Notes under the pieces: model-generated
Seen by the model: the letters and a program-made list of their open reading frames with translations, nothing else
Databases searched by the model: none
What the model was told of the DNA's origin: nothing
Position numbers and translations under genes: made by a program
NCBI GenBank assembly: GCA_964496435.1
Contig: CAZBZP010000018.1
Coordinates: 17,049-81,048, forward strand
Direction: 5' to 3'
Source of the DNA: Berkiella sp964496435
Lineage (GTDB): Bacteria; Pseudomonadota; Gammaproteobacteria; Berkiellales; Berkiellaceae
DNA: 64,000 nucleotides
Shown: in pieces, positions 18,056 to 26,606 of the stretch
Layout: each line of letters begins with the position of its first letter
How positions within the stretch are numbered: the first letter of the stretch is position 1

Positions 18056-18698
18056 GCCGTTGGTAAAAGAGGATCTCCAAAAGCGCTTTAAACAAGGCTT
18101 GCAAGCTTTAGCGCTTGAAGCAAATGAGCAGCAAATTACCAAATGCATTGATTATCTTGAATTGATGCACAAATGGAATCAGCGTTTAAATTTAACCGCG
18201 ATTCGAAACCCAATAGAAATGGTGTCGCGTCATTTATTGGATAGCTTGGCGATTTATCCACATCTTGTTGGTCAAAGAATGATTGATGTGGGGACAGGTG
18301 CTGGCTTACCTGGGATCCCTTTGAGTATCATGGCGCCTCAATGCCAGTTTTTTTTGTTAGACAGTAACCATAAGAAGCAGGTTTTTGTAAACCAAGTAGT
18401 TAAATCACTGTCTCTTACAAATGTAAGTTGCGTACATTCTGAGGTTGGCGCATACCAACCAACAGAAAAGTTTAGTACTATCCTCACTCGGGCATTTGCC
18501 CCTCTGGAACACATGATTCCTTTAACGTCCCACTTGCTTGCGCAAGAGGGGCGTTTTCTCGCGATGATGGGGAAGGTTGAACAAAATACCCTATCCACAC
18601 CCCAAGGCTTTGAGATTGAGAATATCATCTCTCTTAAAGTGCCTGGAGAAGAGGGAGAGAGGCATTTAGCAATAATTGCTAAAACTGGAATGCAATAG
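18039..18698 (+). CDS. rsmG: 16S rRNA (guanine-527-N7)-methyltransferase RsmG
   Basis: SAM-dependent methyltransferase for G527 of 16S rRNA. The SAM loop is MIDVGTGAGLPGIPLSIMAP at about 85-104, preceded by the family block YLELMHKWNQRLNLTAIR. The 219 residues are slightly longer than E. coli RsmG (207). It is the last gene of the run starting at rpmH; the 104-nt gap to parA holds a separate promoter-like element. Confidence 0.95.
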   Translation: MSQPVKPLVKEDLQKRFKQGLQALALEANEQQITKCIDYLELMHKWNQRLNLTAIRNPIEMVSRHLLDSLAIYPHLVGQRMIDVGTGAGLPGIPLSIMAPQCQFFLLDSNHKKQVFVNQVVKSLSLTNVSCVHSEVGAYQPTEKFSTILTRAFAPLEHMIPLTSHLLAQEGRFLAMMGKVEQNTLSTPQGFEIENIISLKVPGEEGERHLAIIAKTGMQ

Positions 18699-18770
18699 AA
18701 AAACACAGGAACGACTTAAACATAGCTGGTGAAAAGTTTAGTTGGCACCAAAGGCGAACGTCCCGCAAGA

Positions 18771-18776
18771 TATAAT
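18771..18776 (+). promoter_or_regulatory. Candidate -10 element before parA
   Basis: A perfect TATAAT lies 27 nt ahead of the parA start. The only -35-like hexamer (TTGGCA, 18742-18747) is 23 nt away, too far for a standard promoter, so this is a tentative call. Confidence 0.4.
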
Positions 18777-18802
18777 CCAGCTAAATTTGAAGAAGGATAG
18801 GA

Positions 18803-19615
18803 ATGATGGGTGCTCAAATATTGGCTTTTGCTAATCAAAAAGGTGGCGTGGGGAAAACCACGTGCTGCATTAATTTAGCCGCCTCCCTGGTATTGTCAAA
18901 AAAGCGGGTGTTGCTATGTGATCTCGATCCCCAGGGGAATGCTACGATGGGGAGCGGGGTAGACAAAAACGCCCTGGACGTGACCATGAATGACTTGTTG
19001 CAAGGTAAAGCAAGTATTCATGAGGTTATCATTGAAAACACACCTGCTGGATATGATGTCATTCCGGCAAATAGCGATCTAACGGCGGCTGAAGTCGTGT
19101 TGGTGAAAAAGCAAACCCAACCGATGTCCCTTGCCAATGCGCTTAATAAAGTTAAAGATAATTACGACTATATTTTCCTAGATTGTCCACCATCTTTAAA
19201 CATGTTAACCCTCAATGCCTTGGTAGCCGCAAATGGTATCGTCATTGCTATGCAATGCGAATATTTTGCCTTAGAGGGCTTAACCGATTTAATGAACACG
19301 ATGAAACAGATCCAAAACTCTGTTAATCCAAACCTCGAAGTGAAAGGGATTATTCGCACCATGTTTGATGGGCGAAATCGATTGGCAGCAGAAGTTTCTT
19401 CACAGCTTGTTGCTCATTTTAAAAATAAAGTGTTTCAAACTGTTATTCCGCGCAATGTGCGCCTTGCCGAAGCGCCCAGCTATGGGTTGCCTGTTCAGCT
19501 GTATGATAAAGGCTCAAGAGGCTCCTCAGCTTATATGACCTTAGCGGCAGAATTTTTACGCAAAGAAAAAAATGTAGTGAATAAAGCCAAGAAAGCCAGA
19601 GAAAAGGTTCTATAA
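18803..19615 (+). CDS. parA: Chromosome partitioning ATPase ParA (Soj)
   Basis: Walker-type ATPase that dimerises on the nucleoid and moves ParB-parS complexes. The deviant Walker A is FANQKGGVGKTTCCINLA near residues 9-26, and the Walker A' region is LCDLDPQGNATMGSG. Walker B is YIFLDCPPSL. 270 residues, standard for chromosomal ParA. The ribosome-binding site GAAGGA precedes the ATG; a second ATG three bases on (MGAQILAF) is an equal alternative. It overlaps parB by 1 nt. Confidence 0.97.
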   Translation: MMGAQILAFANQKGGVGKTTCCINLAASLVLSKKRVLLCDLDPQGNATMGSGVDKNALDVTMNDLLQGKASIHEVIIENTPAGYDVIPANSDLTAAEVVLVKKQTQPMSLANALNKVKDNYDYIFLDCPPSLNMLTLNALVAANGIVIAMQCEYFALEGLTDLMNTMKQIQNSVNPNLEVKGIIRTMFDGRNRLAAEVSSQLVAHFKNKVFQTVIPRNVRLAEAPSYGLPVQLYDKGSRGSSAYMTLAAEFLRKEKNVVNKAKKAREKVL

Positions 19616-20535
19616 TGACGATGAAAAAACGTGGTTTAGGCAAAGGATTAAACGAATTATTATCTGCTAGTTTAGGTAACAGTATTTCTATCACCAAGGA
19701 AAAGCCGCAACCTATTCATCCCCCAAAAGATGGGCAAACCGTTGAAGGTCAGGATTTACGTTATCTGCCGGTTGAAAAATTGGTGGTAGGCCCTTTTCAG
19801 CCGCGCCAACATATTCGTCATGAAGGCTTAGAGCAATTAGCAGAATCCATCAAAGCACAGGGGTTGTTACAACCCATTGTTGTGCGCCCCAGAAACCAAC
19901 ATTATGAAATTATTGCTGGTGAAAGAAGATGGCGGGCTGCGCAATTAGCAGGGCTTGCGCAAGTTCCTTGTATTGTGCGCCAAGTGCCTGATGAAGCTGC
20001 GATGGCGATGGCATTAATTGAAAATATCCAACGCGAAAATTTAAATGCCATAGAAGAAGCCATGGCATTAAAACGTTTATCTGAAGAATTGCAGTTAACC
20101 CATTTACAAGTGGCAGAAGCAGTTGGTAAATCACGCACCAGCGTTACCAACTTGTTACGTTTGTTAACTTTAAACCCTGATGTTCAAGCGTTATTGGATG
20201 AAGACAAAATTGAAATGGGCCATGCCCGCGCTTTATTAGGCTTAAAAGGACAAGAGCAAAGCCAAATTGCACAAACTGTTGTTGAAAAGGGATTGTCTGT
20301 TCGTGAAACCGAACGCCTGGTAACCAAAATACAAGAAGGGCCAGAGGCACCTGTGGTTGAGCGTATCTCAAATACGCGCGTTATTGATCCTAACATTAGA
20401 CGATTAGAAGATGACTTGGCTGATAAATTAGGCGCTAAAGTGGCTATCAGGCATGGCAATCGCGGCAGAGGATTGGTTGTCATTCGTTATAATAATGTGG
20501 ATGAGTTAGAAGGTATTTTGGACCACATTAAATAA
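19615..20535 (+). CDS. parB: Chromosome partitioning protein ParB (Spo0J)
   Basis: CTP-dependent DNA clamp that loads at parS. The N-terminus MTMKKRGLGKGLNELL contains the ParA-stimulating region, then come the ParB/Srx nucleotide-binding core (VGPFQPRQH, GERRWRAAQLAG), the ENIQRENLNAIEEA segment, the helix-turn-helix (QVAEAVGKSRTSVTNLLRLL) and a C-terminal dimerisation domain. 306 residues, typical. The start overlaps the parA stop (TAATG). Its predicted targets are the three palindromes at 6721, 7527 and 8151. Confidence 0.97.
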   Translation: MTMKKRGLGKGLNELLSASLGNSISITKEKPQPIHPPKDGQTVEGQDLRYLPVEKLVVGPFQPRQHIRHEGLEQLAESIKAQGLLQPIVVRPRNQHYEIIAGERRWRAAQLAGLAQVPCIVRQVPDEAAMAMALIENIQRENLNAIEEAMALKRLSEELQLTHLQVAEAVGKSRTSVTNLLRLLTLNPDVQALLDEDKIEMGHARALLGLKGQEQSQIAQTVVEKGLSVRETERLVTKIQEGPEAPVVERISNTRVIDPNIRRLEDDLADKLGAKVAIRHGNRGRGLVVIRYNNVDELEGILDHIK

Positions 20536-20561
20536 TTTACATTAAGTTTTAGACTGAGAAG

Positions 20562-21449
20562 ATGATAAAAGTAGCTATTTTTCCTTTGGGTTTATTTGTA
20601 AAACCACAACCACAACGAAGTATCAATGCTTTTGCAAAACTGGGCATAAGCAAATTAGCCTTGCTTTGGAACTGGCTTCCTTTGCCTACTTATTTGCGTC
20701 GCTTTCAAAAAACCTATCTGCCCGATGTTTTTGATAGCTATCGAGAAGGCAAAATCACGACGGAACAATTTAGAAAAACAGCGGAATTTTTTGTTTCAAA
20801 TTTAAGCCCGCAAGCTTTTGATGCCGCTTGGAACGCACAATGCCTGTTAAGTGATTATGCTAAAAAGGCTTTTGATGAAGCCGAGCTCCTGATTGAGCAG
20901 GGCGTTGAAGTCTATTTTTTCAGCGGCACCAACCCTTTACATGTTGCCAGCATAGAAAAGCAGCATGGCAAGCCTATCCCCGGCATTCATTACTTTTCTT
21001 ATGAGCATAAAAAATTAAACAATGATTTAACCAAAGACTTGCTTGCCCACATTCAACAAAAACACAAAGGGATATTGCCGCAAGAAGTCGCCTTTTTATA
21101 TTCCAAGCCCATTGAACCTTATCCAACATTGGGTTTTTGGGGGTGGTTGTGGGCACCTTTTCAACGTTGGTTTTATCAACGCGCCGTGCGCGATGTGGAC
21201 AACTTGCAACACTTAACAAAAGACAAGGTCACGTTGGTAGAGCATTCAAATACAGCGGCCCCCATGCTTTTAACGACCTTGGGGCTTAACCCAAAACCCG
21301 AGACAAAGAGCGTGCAAAGATCAAGATGCAAACCTATTTTGATAGCACGAGCACCCAAGCAGACCACGCTAAAGCAACAAGCCCGTCAAGGGAGTTCAGT
21401 GCAAAACAGACAAGCGAGGGCTAAATCCAAGCCCCAAAATACAAAGTGA
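20562..21449 (+). CDS. HAD-like protein of unknown function, probably inactive
   Basis: I do not recognise a characterised family. The first ~180 residues look like a HAD fold with a helical cap: a first strand (VAIFPLGLF), a cap-like region (YREGKITTEQFRKTAEFF) and a motif-II-like strand (EVYFFSGTNPLHV). The Asp nucleophile expected after the first strand is absent, so if it is a HAD protein it probably lacks phosphatase activity. A Trp/aromatic stretch (GFWGWLWAPFQRWFYQ, ~190-210) may touch the membrane, and the last 50 residues are Lys/Arg/Gln-rich. It lies between parB and the ATP synthase promoter and may be transcribed with parAB (26-nt gap). Confidence 0.6.
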   Translation: MIKVAIFPLGLFVKPQPQRSINAFAKLGISKLALLWNWLPLPTYLRRFQKTYLPDVFDSYREGKITTEQFRKTAEFFVSNLSPQAFDAAWNAQCLLSDYAKKAFDEAELLIEQGVEVYFFSGTNPLHVASIEKQHGKPIPGIHYFSYEHKKLNNDLTKDLLAHIQQKHKGILPQEVAFLYSKPIEPYPTLGFWGWLWAPFQRWFYQRAVRDVDNLQHLTKDKVTLVEHSNTAAPMLLTTLGLNPKPETKSVQRSRCKPILIARAPKQTTLKQQARQGSSVQNRQARAKSKPQNTK

Positions 21450-21487
21450 GTTTTTTAGCTAAAGTAAGAAGCTTCTCTATGTCGAGA

Positions 21488-21516
21488 TTGATTAAAATTT
21501 GCGCTACCAGTATACT
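21488..21516 (+). promoter_or_regulatory. Sigma-70 promoter of the atp operon
   Basis: TTGATT at 21488-21493 and TATACT at 21511-21516 with a 17-nt spacer, ending 40 nt before the chosen atpI start. The longer TTG-initiated atpI frame would begin inside this promoter, which argues against it. Confidence 0.75.
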
Positions 21517-21555
21517 TTGCGCGCTAATCAAGCCGTCTTCCATGAGTACTTTGTA

Positions 21556-21963
21556 ATGAAAAGCTTCGGCCGATTGCAAAACGAGGCATTTTTGGCCGTG
21601 GTGTTGCAATTTCCCTTTGTCATTGTCCTTTCTCCATTGATTGGCATGCTGTATGGGGTGCTTGAGGCAAGCTCGTACATCGTGGGTGGCTTGATATGTG
21701 TGCTGCCAAACTTATATTTGTACCGACGTGTGTTTTCACACCAAGGGGCGCGCGCAGCGAAAAAGATTTTTAAGTCCCTGTATTGGGGCGAGGCTGTAAA
21801 AGTACTGCTGACAGCAGCAGGATTTTTTATGGCCATAGTGAGCGGGTGGGTTTTGCCAATGTGGTTGTTTTTGGGCTACATAACGGCTCAAGTGAGTTTT
21901 GCTATCACACCCATCATTATTGGCGTAATGAAGTTTAAAAATAATCAGAAAATGAGAACGTAA
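21556..21963 (+). CDS. atpI: ATP synthase subunit I
   Basis: Small membrane protein at the head of the atp operon, thought to assist c-ring assembly or Mg uptake. From the ATG at 21556 the product is about 135 residues (MKSFGRLQNEAF...) with four predicted membrane segments, including FPFVIVLSPLIGMLYGVL and GGLICVLPNLYLYRRVF. A TTG at 21499 would add 19 residues but overlaps the promoter. Sequence conservation in this family is low, so the call rests on topology, length and position. The stop overlaps the atpB start. Confidence 0.88.
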   Translation: MKSFGRLQNEAFLAVVLQFPFVIVLSPLIGMLYGVLEASSYIVGGLICVLPNLYLYRRVFSHQGARAAKKIFKSLYWGEAVKVLLTAAGFFMAIVSGWVLPMWLFLGYITAQVSFAITPIIIGVMKFKNNQKMRT

Positions 21964-22739
21964 TGAGCGTTGGAACAGATAGAGAGCTGACCTCAGCAGA
22001 TTATATTACGCACCATCTTACCAATTTAACTTGGGGAGAGGGTTTTTATTCTTTTCATCTTGATACCCTAATCATCTCTTGGCTCTTAGGGTTTCTATTC
22101 CTTGGCGTTTTTATCAAAGTGGCCAATCGCGTCACTTCTGGTGTGCCTGGGCCCATACAGAATTTTGTTGAGGTCTTAGTCGACTTCGTTAATCAACAAG
22201 TCAAAGATATTTATCATGGTAAAAGCGATTGGATCCCGCCCTTGGCATTATCCATCTTTACCTGGGTGTTCTTAATGAACCTGATGGATTTATTGCCCGT
22301 TGATTTGTTGCCTTATGCCTTCTCTTTTGTGGGCGTTCATAATCTTAAAGTTGTACCAACCACTGATCCCAATTTAACGCTGGCCATGTCGTTAAGCGTC
22401 TTTTTGATGACAATTTATTACAACTTTAAAAATAAAGGCCTTTTTGGCTTCCCTAAAGAAATTTTAACAGCACCCTTTGGTCCTTGGTTTTTCCCCTTCA
22501 ACATGATGTTACGCATCGTTGATGAAAGCGCTAAACCCATTTCCCTTGGGTTGCGACTATTCGGCAACATGTATGCTGGTGAGTTAATTTTTATTCTGAT
22601 TGCGTTATTACCTTGGTGGACACAATGGCCATTAGGGTTGGTATGGGCACTTTTCCATATCATCATTATCACTTTGCAGGCGTTCATTTTTATGATGTTA
22701 ACGCTGATATATGTGAGCCAGGCGCACGAATCGCATTAA
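21963..22739 (+). CDS. atpB: ATP synthase F0 subunit a
   Basis: Membrane subunit that forms the proton half-channels against the c-ring. The 258 residues include the block VFLMNLMDLLPVDLLP and the essential-arginine helix SLGLRLFGNMYAGELIF. A C-terminal hydrophobic pair ends AFIFMMLTLIYVSQA. The ATG overlaps the atpI stop (TAATG). Length is close to the E. coli subunit (271). Confidence 0.97.
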   Translation: MSVGTDRELTSADYITHHLTNLTWGEGFYSFHLDTLIISWLLGFLFLGVFIKVANRVTSGVPGPIQNFVEVLVDFVNQQVKDIYHGKSDWIPPLALSIFTWVFLMNLMDLLPVDLLPYAFSFVGVHNLKVVPTTDPNLTLAMSLSVFLMTIYYNFKNKGLFGFPKEILTAPFGPWFFPFNMMLRIVDESAKPISLGLRLFGNMYAGELIFILIALLPWWTQWPLGLVWALFHIIIITLQAFIFMMLTLIYVSQAHESH

Positions 22740-22786
22740 TGATTTTGAGTTTAGATTTAGATAAATAGTGATTGTTAGGAGAAGAA

Positions 22787-23074
22787 ATGGAAACCGCACA
22801 AATAGTTTCACAGTTACAAGGTATTACCGCAATTGCTGTAGCAATTTTGATCGGTATGGGCGCATTAGGAACCGCGATTGGTTTCGGTTTGCTGGGCGGT
22901 AAATTCTTAGAAGGTGCTGCGCGTCAACCAGAAGTAACCCCTATGTTACAGGTTAAAATGTTTATCGTGGCAGGTTTGCTCGACGCGGTATCAATGATTG
23001 GTGTGGGTATTGCGCTTTACTTTACCTTTGCTTCCCCATTCTTAGCTGAGGTTATGAAGCATCTTTCACACTAA
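22787..23074 (+). CDS. atpE: ATP synthase F0 subunit c
   Basis: Proteolipid of the rotating c-ring. I use the ATG at 22787 (METAQIVSQLQG), directly behind AGGAG; an in-frame TTG at 22772 would place that ribosome-binding site inside the gene. About 95 residues in two hydrophobic helices joined by the polar loop AARQPEV. The ion-carrying acid is the Asp in GLLDAVSMIGVG, and I see no clear sodium-binding signature, so a proton-driven enzyme is likely. Confidence 0.96.
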   Translation: METAQIVSQLQGITAIAVAILIGMGALGTAIGFGLLGGKFLEGAARQPEVTPMLQVKMFIVAGLLDAVSMIGVGIALYFTFASPFLAEVMKHLSH

Positions 23075-23097
23075 TGTGAAGCTAAGGAAATATTGCC

Positions 23098-23568
23098 GTG
23101 AATATTAACCTCACTCTATTAGGACAAATGATTACATTTGTCCTGTTTGTGTGGATAACCAAGCGCTATGTTTGGCCACCCGTTATTAAAGCTCTTAAAG
23201 ACAGGCAAGCACGTATTGCCGACGGTCTTGCGGCTGCAGAAAAAGGTCATTTAGAGCTTGGCAGAGCCCAAGAACAAATTGCGCAGATGTTAAAAGAGAC
23301 GCAAGAAGAAGCCTCCGAAATCATTTTGGAAGCACGTAAGCAAGCAGACACTATCGTCGATGCTGCGCGCGGGCAAGCACATGAAGCGGCACAACGCATC
23401 ATTGCCCAATCTCATGCTGAAGTTGAACAAATGGTTGCACATGCCAAAGAAGAGCTGCGCAAACAGGTTGCTGGCATTGCATTGATTGGCGCCCAAAAGA
23501 TTTTAGAGCATAGCGTTGATCTCAATGCGCATCAGAAAATGCTAGAAAAACTAGCGCAGGAAATTTAG
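23098..23568 (+). CDS. atpF: ATP synthase F0 subunit b
   Basis: Peripheral-stalk subunit linking F0 to F1. It begins with GTG at 23098 and has one N-terminal membrane helix (LTLLGQMITFVLFVWITKRY) followed by a long charged helix forming the dimeric coiled coil. 156 residues, exactly the usual gammaproteobacterial length. It sits between atpE and atpH as expected. Confidence 0.97.
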   Translation: MNINLTLLGQMITFVLFVWITKRYVWPPVIKALKDRQARIADGLAAAEKGHLELGRAQEQIAQMLKETQEEASEIILEARKQADTIVDAARGQAHEAAQRIIAQSHAEVEQMVAHAKEELRKQVAGIALIGAQKILEHSVDLNAHQKMLEKLAQEI

Positions 23569-23576
23569 GGGAAGGC

Positions 23577-24122
23577 ATGTCGAAAAATCGCACGTTTGCA
23601 AGACCTTATGCGAAAGCTGCGTTTGAATTAGCGCAGAGCGAAAAGAATTTCGCTAAGTGGTCGCAAATGTTAGAGGAAGCTTCCTTGATTGCAAGTGATA
23701 AACAAGCGGGTGCTTTAGCAAAAGATCCCTTGTTTAGCACCCAGCAGTTGATTGAGCTTTATTTATCCATCGGAAAAGATGACTTTTCTAGCGAGATGCA
23801 AAATTTTATTGCGCTCCTGGGTAAATTTAAGCGCCTACATTTATTGCCTGAAATTGCATCTTTGTATGAAGAAATGCGAGCAAAGGCAGAGCGCGTTGTT
23901 GGCGTTACCTTGATTTCGGCACAACCTTTAACTAATCAAGATGAAGAACGATTTGTTAGCGCACTAAAAAATCGTATGAATTGTAATATTGATCTTCAGT
24001 GCCAAGTAGATAAATCCATCATAGGTGGGGCAATCATTCAGGCGCAAGATTTAGTTATAGATGGCTCCATTCGTGGCAGACTCGCTAAACTTTGCGATGC
24101 TGTTGGTATTTCACAAGAATAG
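23577..24122 (+). CDS. atpH: ATP synthase F1 subunit delta
   Basis: Connects the b-subunit stalk to the top of the alpha3-beta3 head. The 181 residues start SKNRTFARPYAKAAFELAQ, a standard delta N-terminus, and the C-terminal part has the conserved DKSIIGGAIIQAQDLVIDGS-type block. It starts 8 nt after atpF. Confidence 0.96.
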   Translation: MSKNRTFARPYAKAAFELAQSEKNFAKWSQMLEEASLIASDKQAGALAKDPLFSTQQLIELYLSIGKDDFSSEMQNFIALLGKFKRLHLLPEIASLYEEMRAKAERVVGVTLISAQPLTNQDEERFVSALKNRMNCNIDLQCQVDKSIIGGAIIQAQDLVIDGSIRGRLAKLCDAVGISQE

Positions 24123-24133
24123 GCTAAGAACAT

Positions 24134-25696
24134 ATGCGACTTAATCCATCAGAAATTAGCGAACTTATAAAACAACGAATTGAAAAAACCGATGTTGATG
24201 CAAAAGCACGCACAGTAGGTACTATCATCAGTGTTGGTGACGGTATCGTACGTATTTTCGGTTTAAATGACGTCATGCAAGGGGAAATGATCAAATTCCC
24301 TGGCGATGTTTATGGTATGGCCTTGAACTTAGAAAGAGACTCCGTTGGTGCGGTGGTTTTAGGTGATAGTGATCACTTAGCTGAAGGTCAAACCGTTGAA
24401 TGTACAGGACGCATTTTAGAAGTACCTGTTGGTGAAGAACTCTTGGGTCGTGTTGTTGACTCTTTAGGCCGTCCTATTGATGGCAAGGGCGAAATCCACA
24501 CCAAAGAAACCTCACCAGTTGAAAAAGTCGCGCCCGGCGTTATTACCCGTCAATCTGTTAGCCAGCCTATTCAAACAGGTTTAAAAGCAATTGATGCCAT
24601 GGTGCCAGTAGGTCGTGGGCAGCGTGAGTTAATTATCGGTGATAGACAAACTGGTAAGACAGCTATTGCGATTGATGCCATCATCAATCAAAAAGGCACC
24701 GGCGTTAAATGTATTTATGTAGCGATTGGCCAAAAAGCATCTTCTGTTGCTAACGTTGTTAGAAAATTAGAAGAGTTTGGTGCAATGGCTCACACTATCG
24801 TGGTTGCAGCAACAGCTGCAGAAGCCGCAGCGCTGCAATATATCGCGCCTTATTCAGGTTGCGCGATGGGTGAATACTTCCGTGATCGCGGTCAAGATGC
24901 CCTTATCATTTATGATGATTTAACAAAACAAGCTTGGGCTTATCGTCAGGTATCCTTGTTGCTTCGTCGTCCACCAGGTCGTGAAGCTTATCCTGGTGAC
25001 GTATTCTACTTACACTCAAGATTGTTAGAGCGTGCTGCGCGCGTTAATGCTGAATATGTTGAAAAATTCACTAATGGTGCGGTAAAAGGTAAAACGGGTT
25101 CATTAACAGCATTGCCTATTATTGAAACCCAAGCAGGTGACGTTTCTGCTTTCGTTCCTACCAACGTAATTTCGATTACCGATGGTCAGATCTTCCTTGA
25201 AACAGACTTGTTCAATTCCGGTATTCGTCCCGCGATTAACGCAGGTCTTTCCGTATCACGTGTAGGTGGTGCGGCACAAACCAAAATTATTAAAAAGCTC
25301 GGTGGTGGCGTGCGTTTAGCGCTTGCTCAGTATCGCGAATTAGCCGCTTTTGCGCAGTTTGCTTCTGATTTAGATGAAGCAACCCGTAAACAGCTAGAGC
25401 GTGGTCAGCGTGTTGTTGAATCTATGAAGCAAAAACAATACTCGCCTCTTTCCGTTGCTGAAATGGCCGTGGTTCTTTTTGCCGCTGATAAAGGCTACTT
25501 AGATGACGTGGCTTTAAATATGGTTGTTACTTTTGAGCAATCGTTACTGTCTTATATGAATTCACATAGCGCTGATCTCATGAAAGAAATCAACGAAAAA
25601 GGTGATTACAACGACAGCATCGAATCGCGCCTTAAAGCTGGTGTGGAAGCCTTTAAAAACTCACCTGCCTGGAAGGTGTCAGTGACAAGTAATTAA
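24134..25696 (+). CDS. atpA: ATP synthase F1 subunit alpha
   Basis: Non-catalytic nucleotide-binding subunit of the F1 head. The 520 residues include the N-terminal beta barrel (GDGIVRIFGLNDVMQGE), the P-loop GDRQTGKTA and the family signature region ending PAINAGLSVSRVGGAAQ. Length agrees with E. coli (513). The start is 11 nt after atpH. Confidence 0.98.
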   Translation: MRLNPSEISELIKQRIEKTDVDAKARTVGTIISVGDGIVRIFGLNDVMQGEMIKFPGDVYGMALNLERDSVGAVVLGDSDHLAEGQTVECTGRILEVPVGEELLGRVVDSLGRPIDGKGEIHTKETSPVEKVAPGVITRQSVSQPIQTGLKAIDAMVPVGRGQRELIIGDRQTGKTAIAIDAIINQKGTGVKCIYVAIGQKASSVANVVRKLEEFGAMAHTIVVAATAAEAAALQYIAPYSGCAMGEYFRDRGQDALIIYDDLTKQAWAYRQVSLLLRRPPGREAYPGDVFYLHSRLLERAARVNAEYVEKFTNGAVKGKTGSLTALPIIETQAGDVSAFVPTNVISITDGQIFLETDLFNSGIRPAINAGLSVSRVGGAAQTKIIKKLGGGVRLALAQYRELAAFAQFASDLDEATRKQLERGQRVVESMKQKQYSPLSVAEMAVVLFAADKGYLDDVALNMVVTFEQSLLSYMNSHSADLMKEINEKGDYNDSIESRLKAGVEAFKNSPAWKVSVTSN

Positions 25697-25705
25697 GGTA
25701 AAAAT

Positions 25706-26575
25706 ATGTCAGGTGCTAAAGAGATCCGCTCTAAAATAAAAAGTATTAAGAGCACGCAAAAAATCACCAAAGCGATGCAGATGGTGGCCGCCAGTAAGAT
25801 GAGAAAGGCGCAAAACCGGATGTTGGCATCGCGTCCTTATGCCTTGCGCATACGCGATGTGATTAAGCATTTATCTGAAGGAAATCGAGAATATCGACAT
25901 CCTTATATGATTGCCAGAGAGCCAAAACGCGTCGGGGTTATCGTTATTGCGACAGATAGAGGCTTATGTGGCGGATTAAACTTTAATACCTTTAGACAGT
26001 TAATCAATCAATTAGAAGGTTGGCAAAAAGAAGGTAAAGAGGCTTCACTTTGTGCAATTGGCACAAAAGCCGAAGCGTTTATCAAACGATTAGGTGTTCC
26101 TTTGTTAGCATCGGCACATCGTTTGGGTGACACGCCTGCAATTGCTGATGTGATTGGACCTGTTAGTGTGATGTTAGAAGCATATAATCAAGAACGTTTA
26201 GATGCGCTTTACATCAGCTATAACCGTTTTATCAATACAATGAGCCAGCAACCCGTTCTTGAAAAGCTGCTTCCCATCACTTCAATAGACAGTGAGCCAA
26301 CAGAAGAAAGCACAAAACGGGGTGAATATATTTACGAACCAGATGCAAAAGAACTGTTAGATTTATTGTTAACACGATATATCGAATCACAAGTGTATCA
26401 TGGTGTCGTTGAGAATTTTGCCTGCGAGCAAGCTGCGCGCATGTTAGCGATGCAAAATGCGACCGATAATGCCGGTGAGTTAATTAATAGTTTGCAGTTG
26501 GCTTATAACAAAGCAAGACAAGCCTCCATTACGCGCGAACTAGCTGAAATTGTGGGAGGAGCTGCCGCAGTGTAG
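25706..26575 (+). CDS. atpG: ATP synthase F1 subunit gamma
   Basis: Central rotor shaft of F1. The N-terminal coiled-coil helix starts SGAKEIRSKIKSIKSTQKIT and AMQMVAASKMRKAQ, and the C-terminal helix ends with the conserved ITRELAEIVGGAAAV. 289 residues, typical. It sits 9 nt after atpA. Confidence 0.97.
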   Translation: MSGAKEIRSKIKSIKSTQKITKAMQMVAASKMRKAQNRMLASRPYALRIRDVIKHLSEGNREYRHPYMIAREPKRVGVIVIATDRGLCGGLNFNTFRQLINQLEGWQKEGKEASLCAIGTKAEAFIKRLGVPLLASAHRLGDTPAIADVIGPVSVMLEAYNQERLDALYISYNRFINTMSQQPVLEKLLPITSIDSEPTEESTKRGEYIYEPDAKELLDLLLTRYIESQVYHGVVENFACEQAARMLAMQNATDNAGELINSLQLAYNKARQASITRELAEIVGGAAAV

Positions 26576-26606
26576 CTTCTTTTTTTCGACATAAGGGTAA
26601 CAAAGT

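Noticed and set aside
26580..26606. T-rich stretch between atpG and atpD as a terminator
   Set aside because: No stem precedes the T run, and termination inside the atp operon is unlikely.
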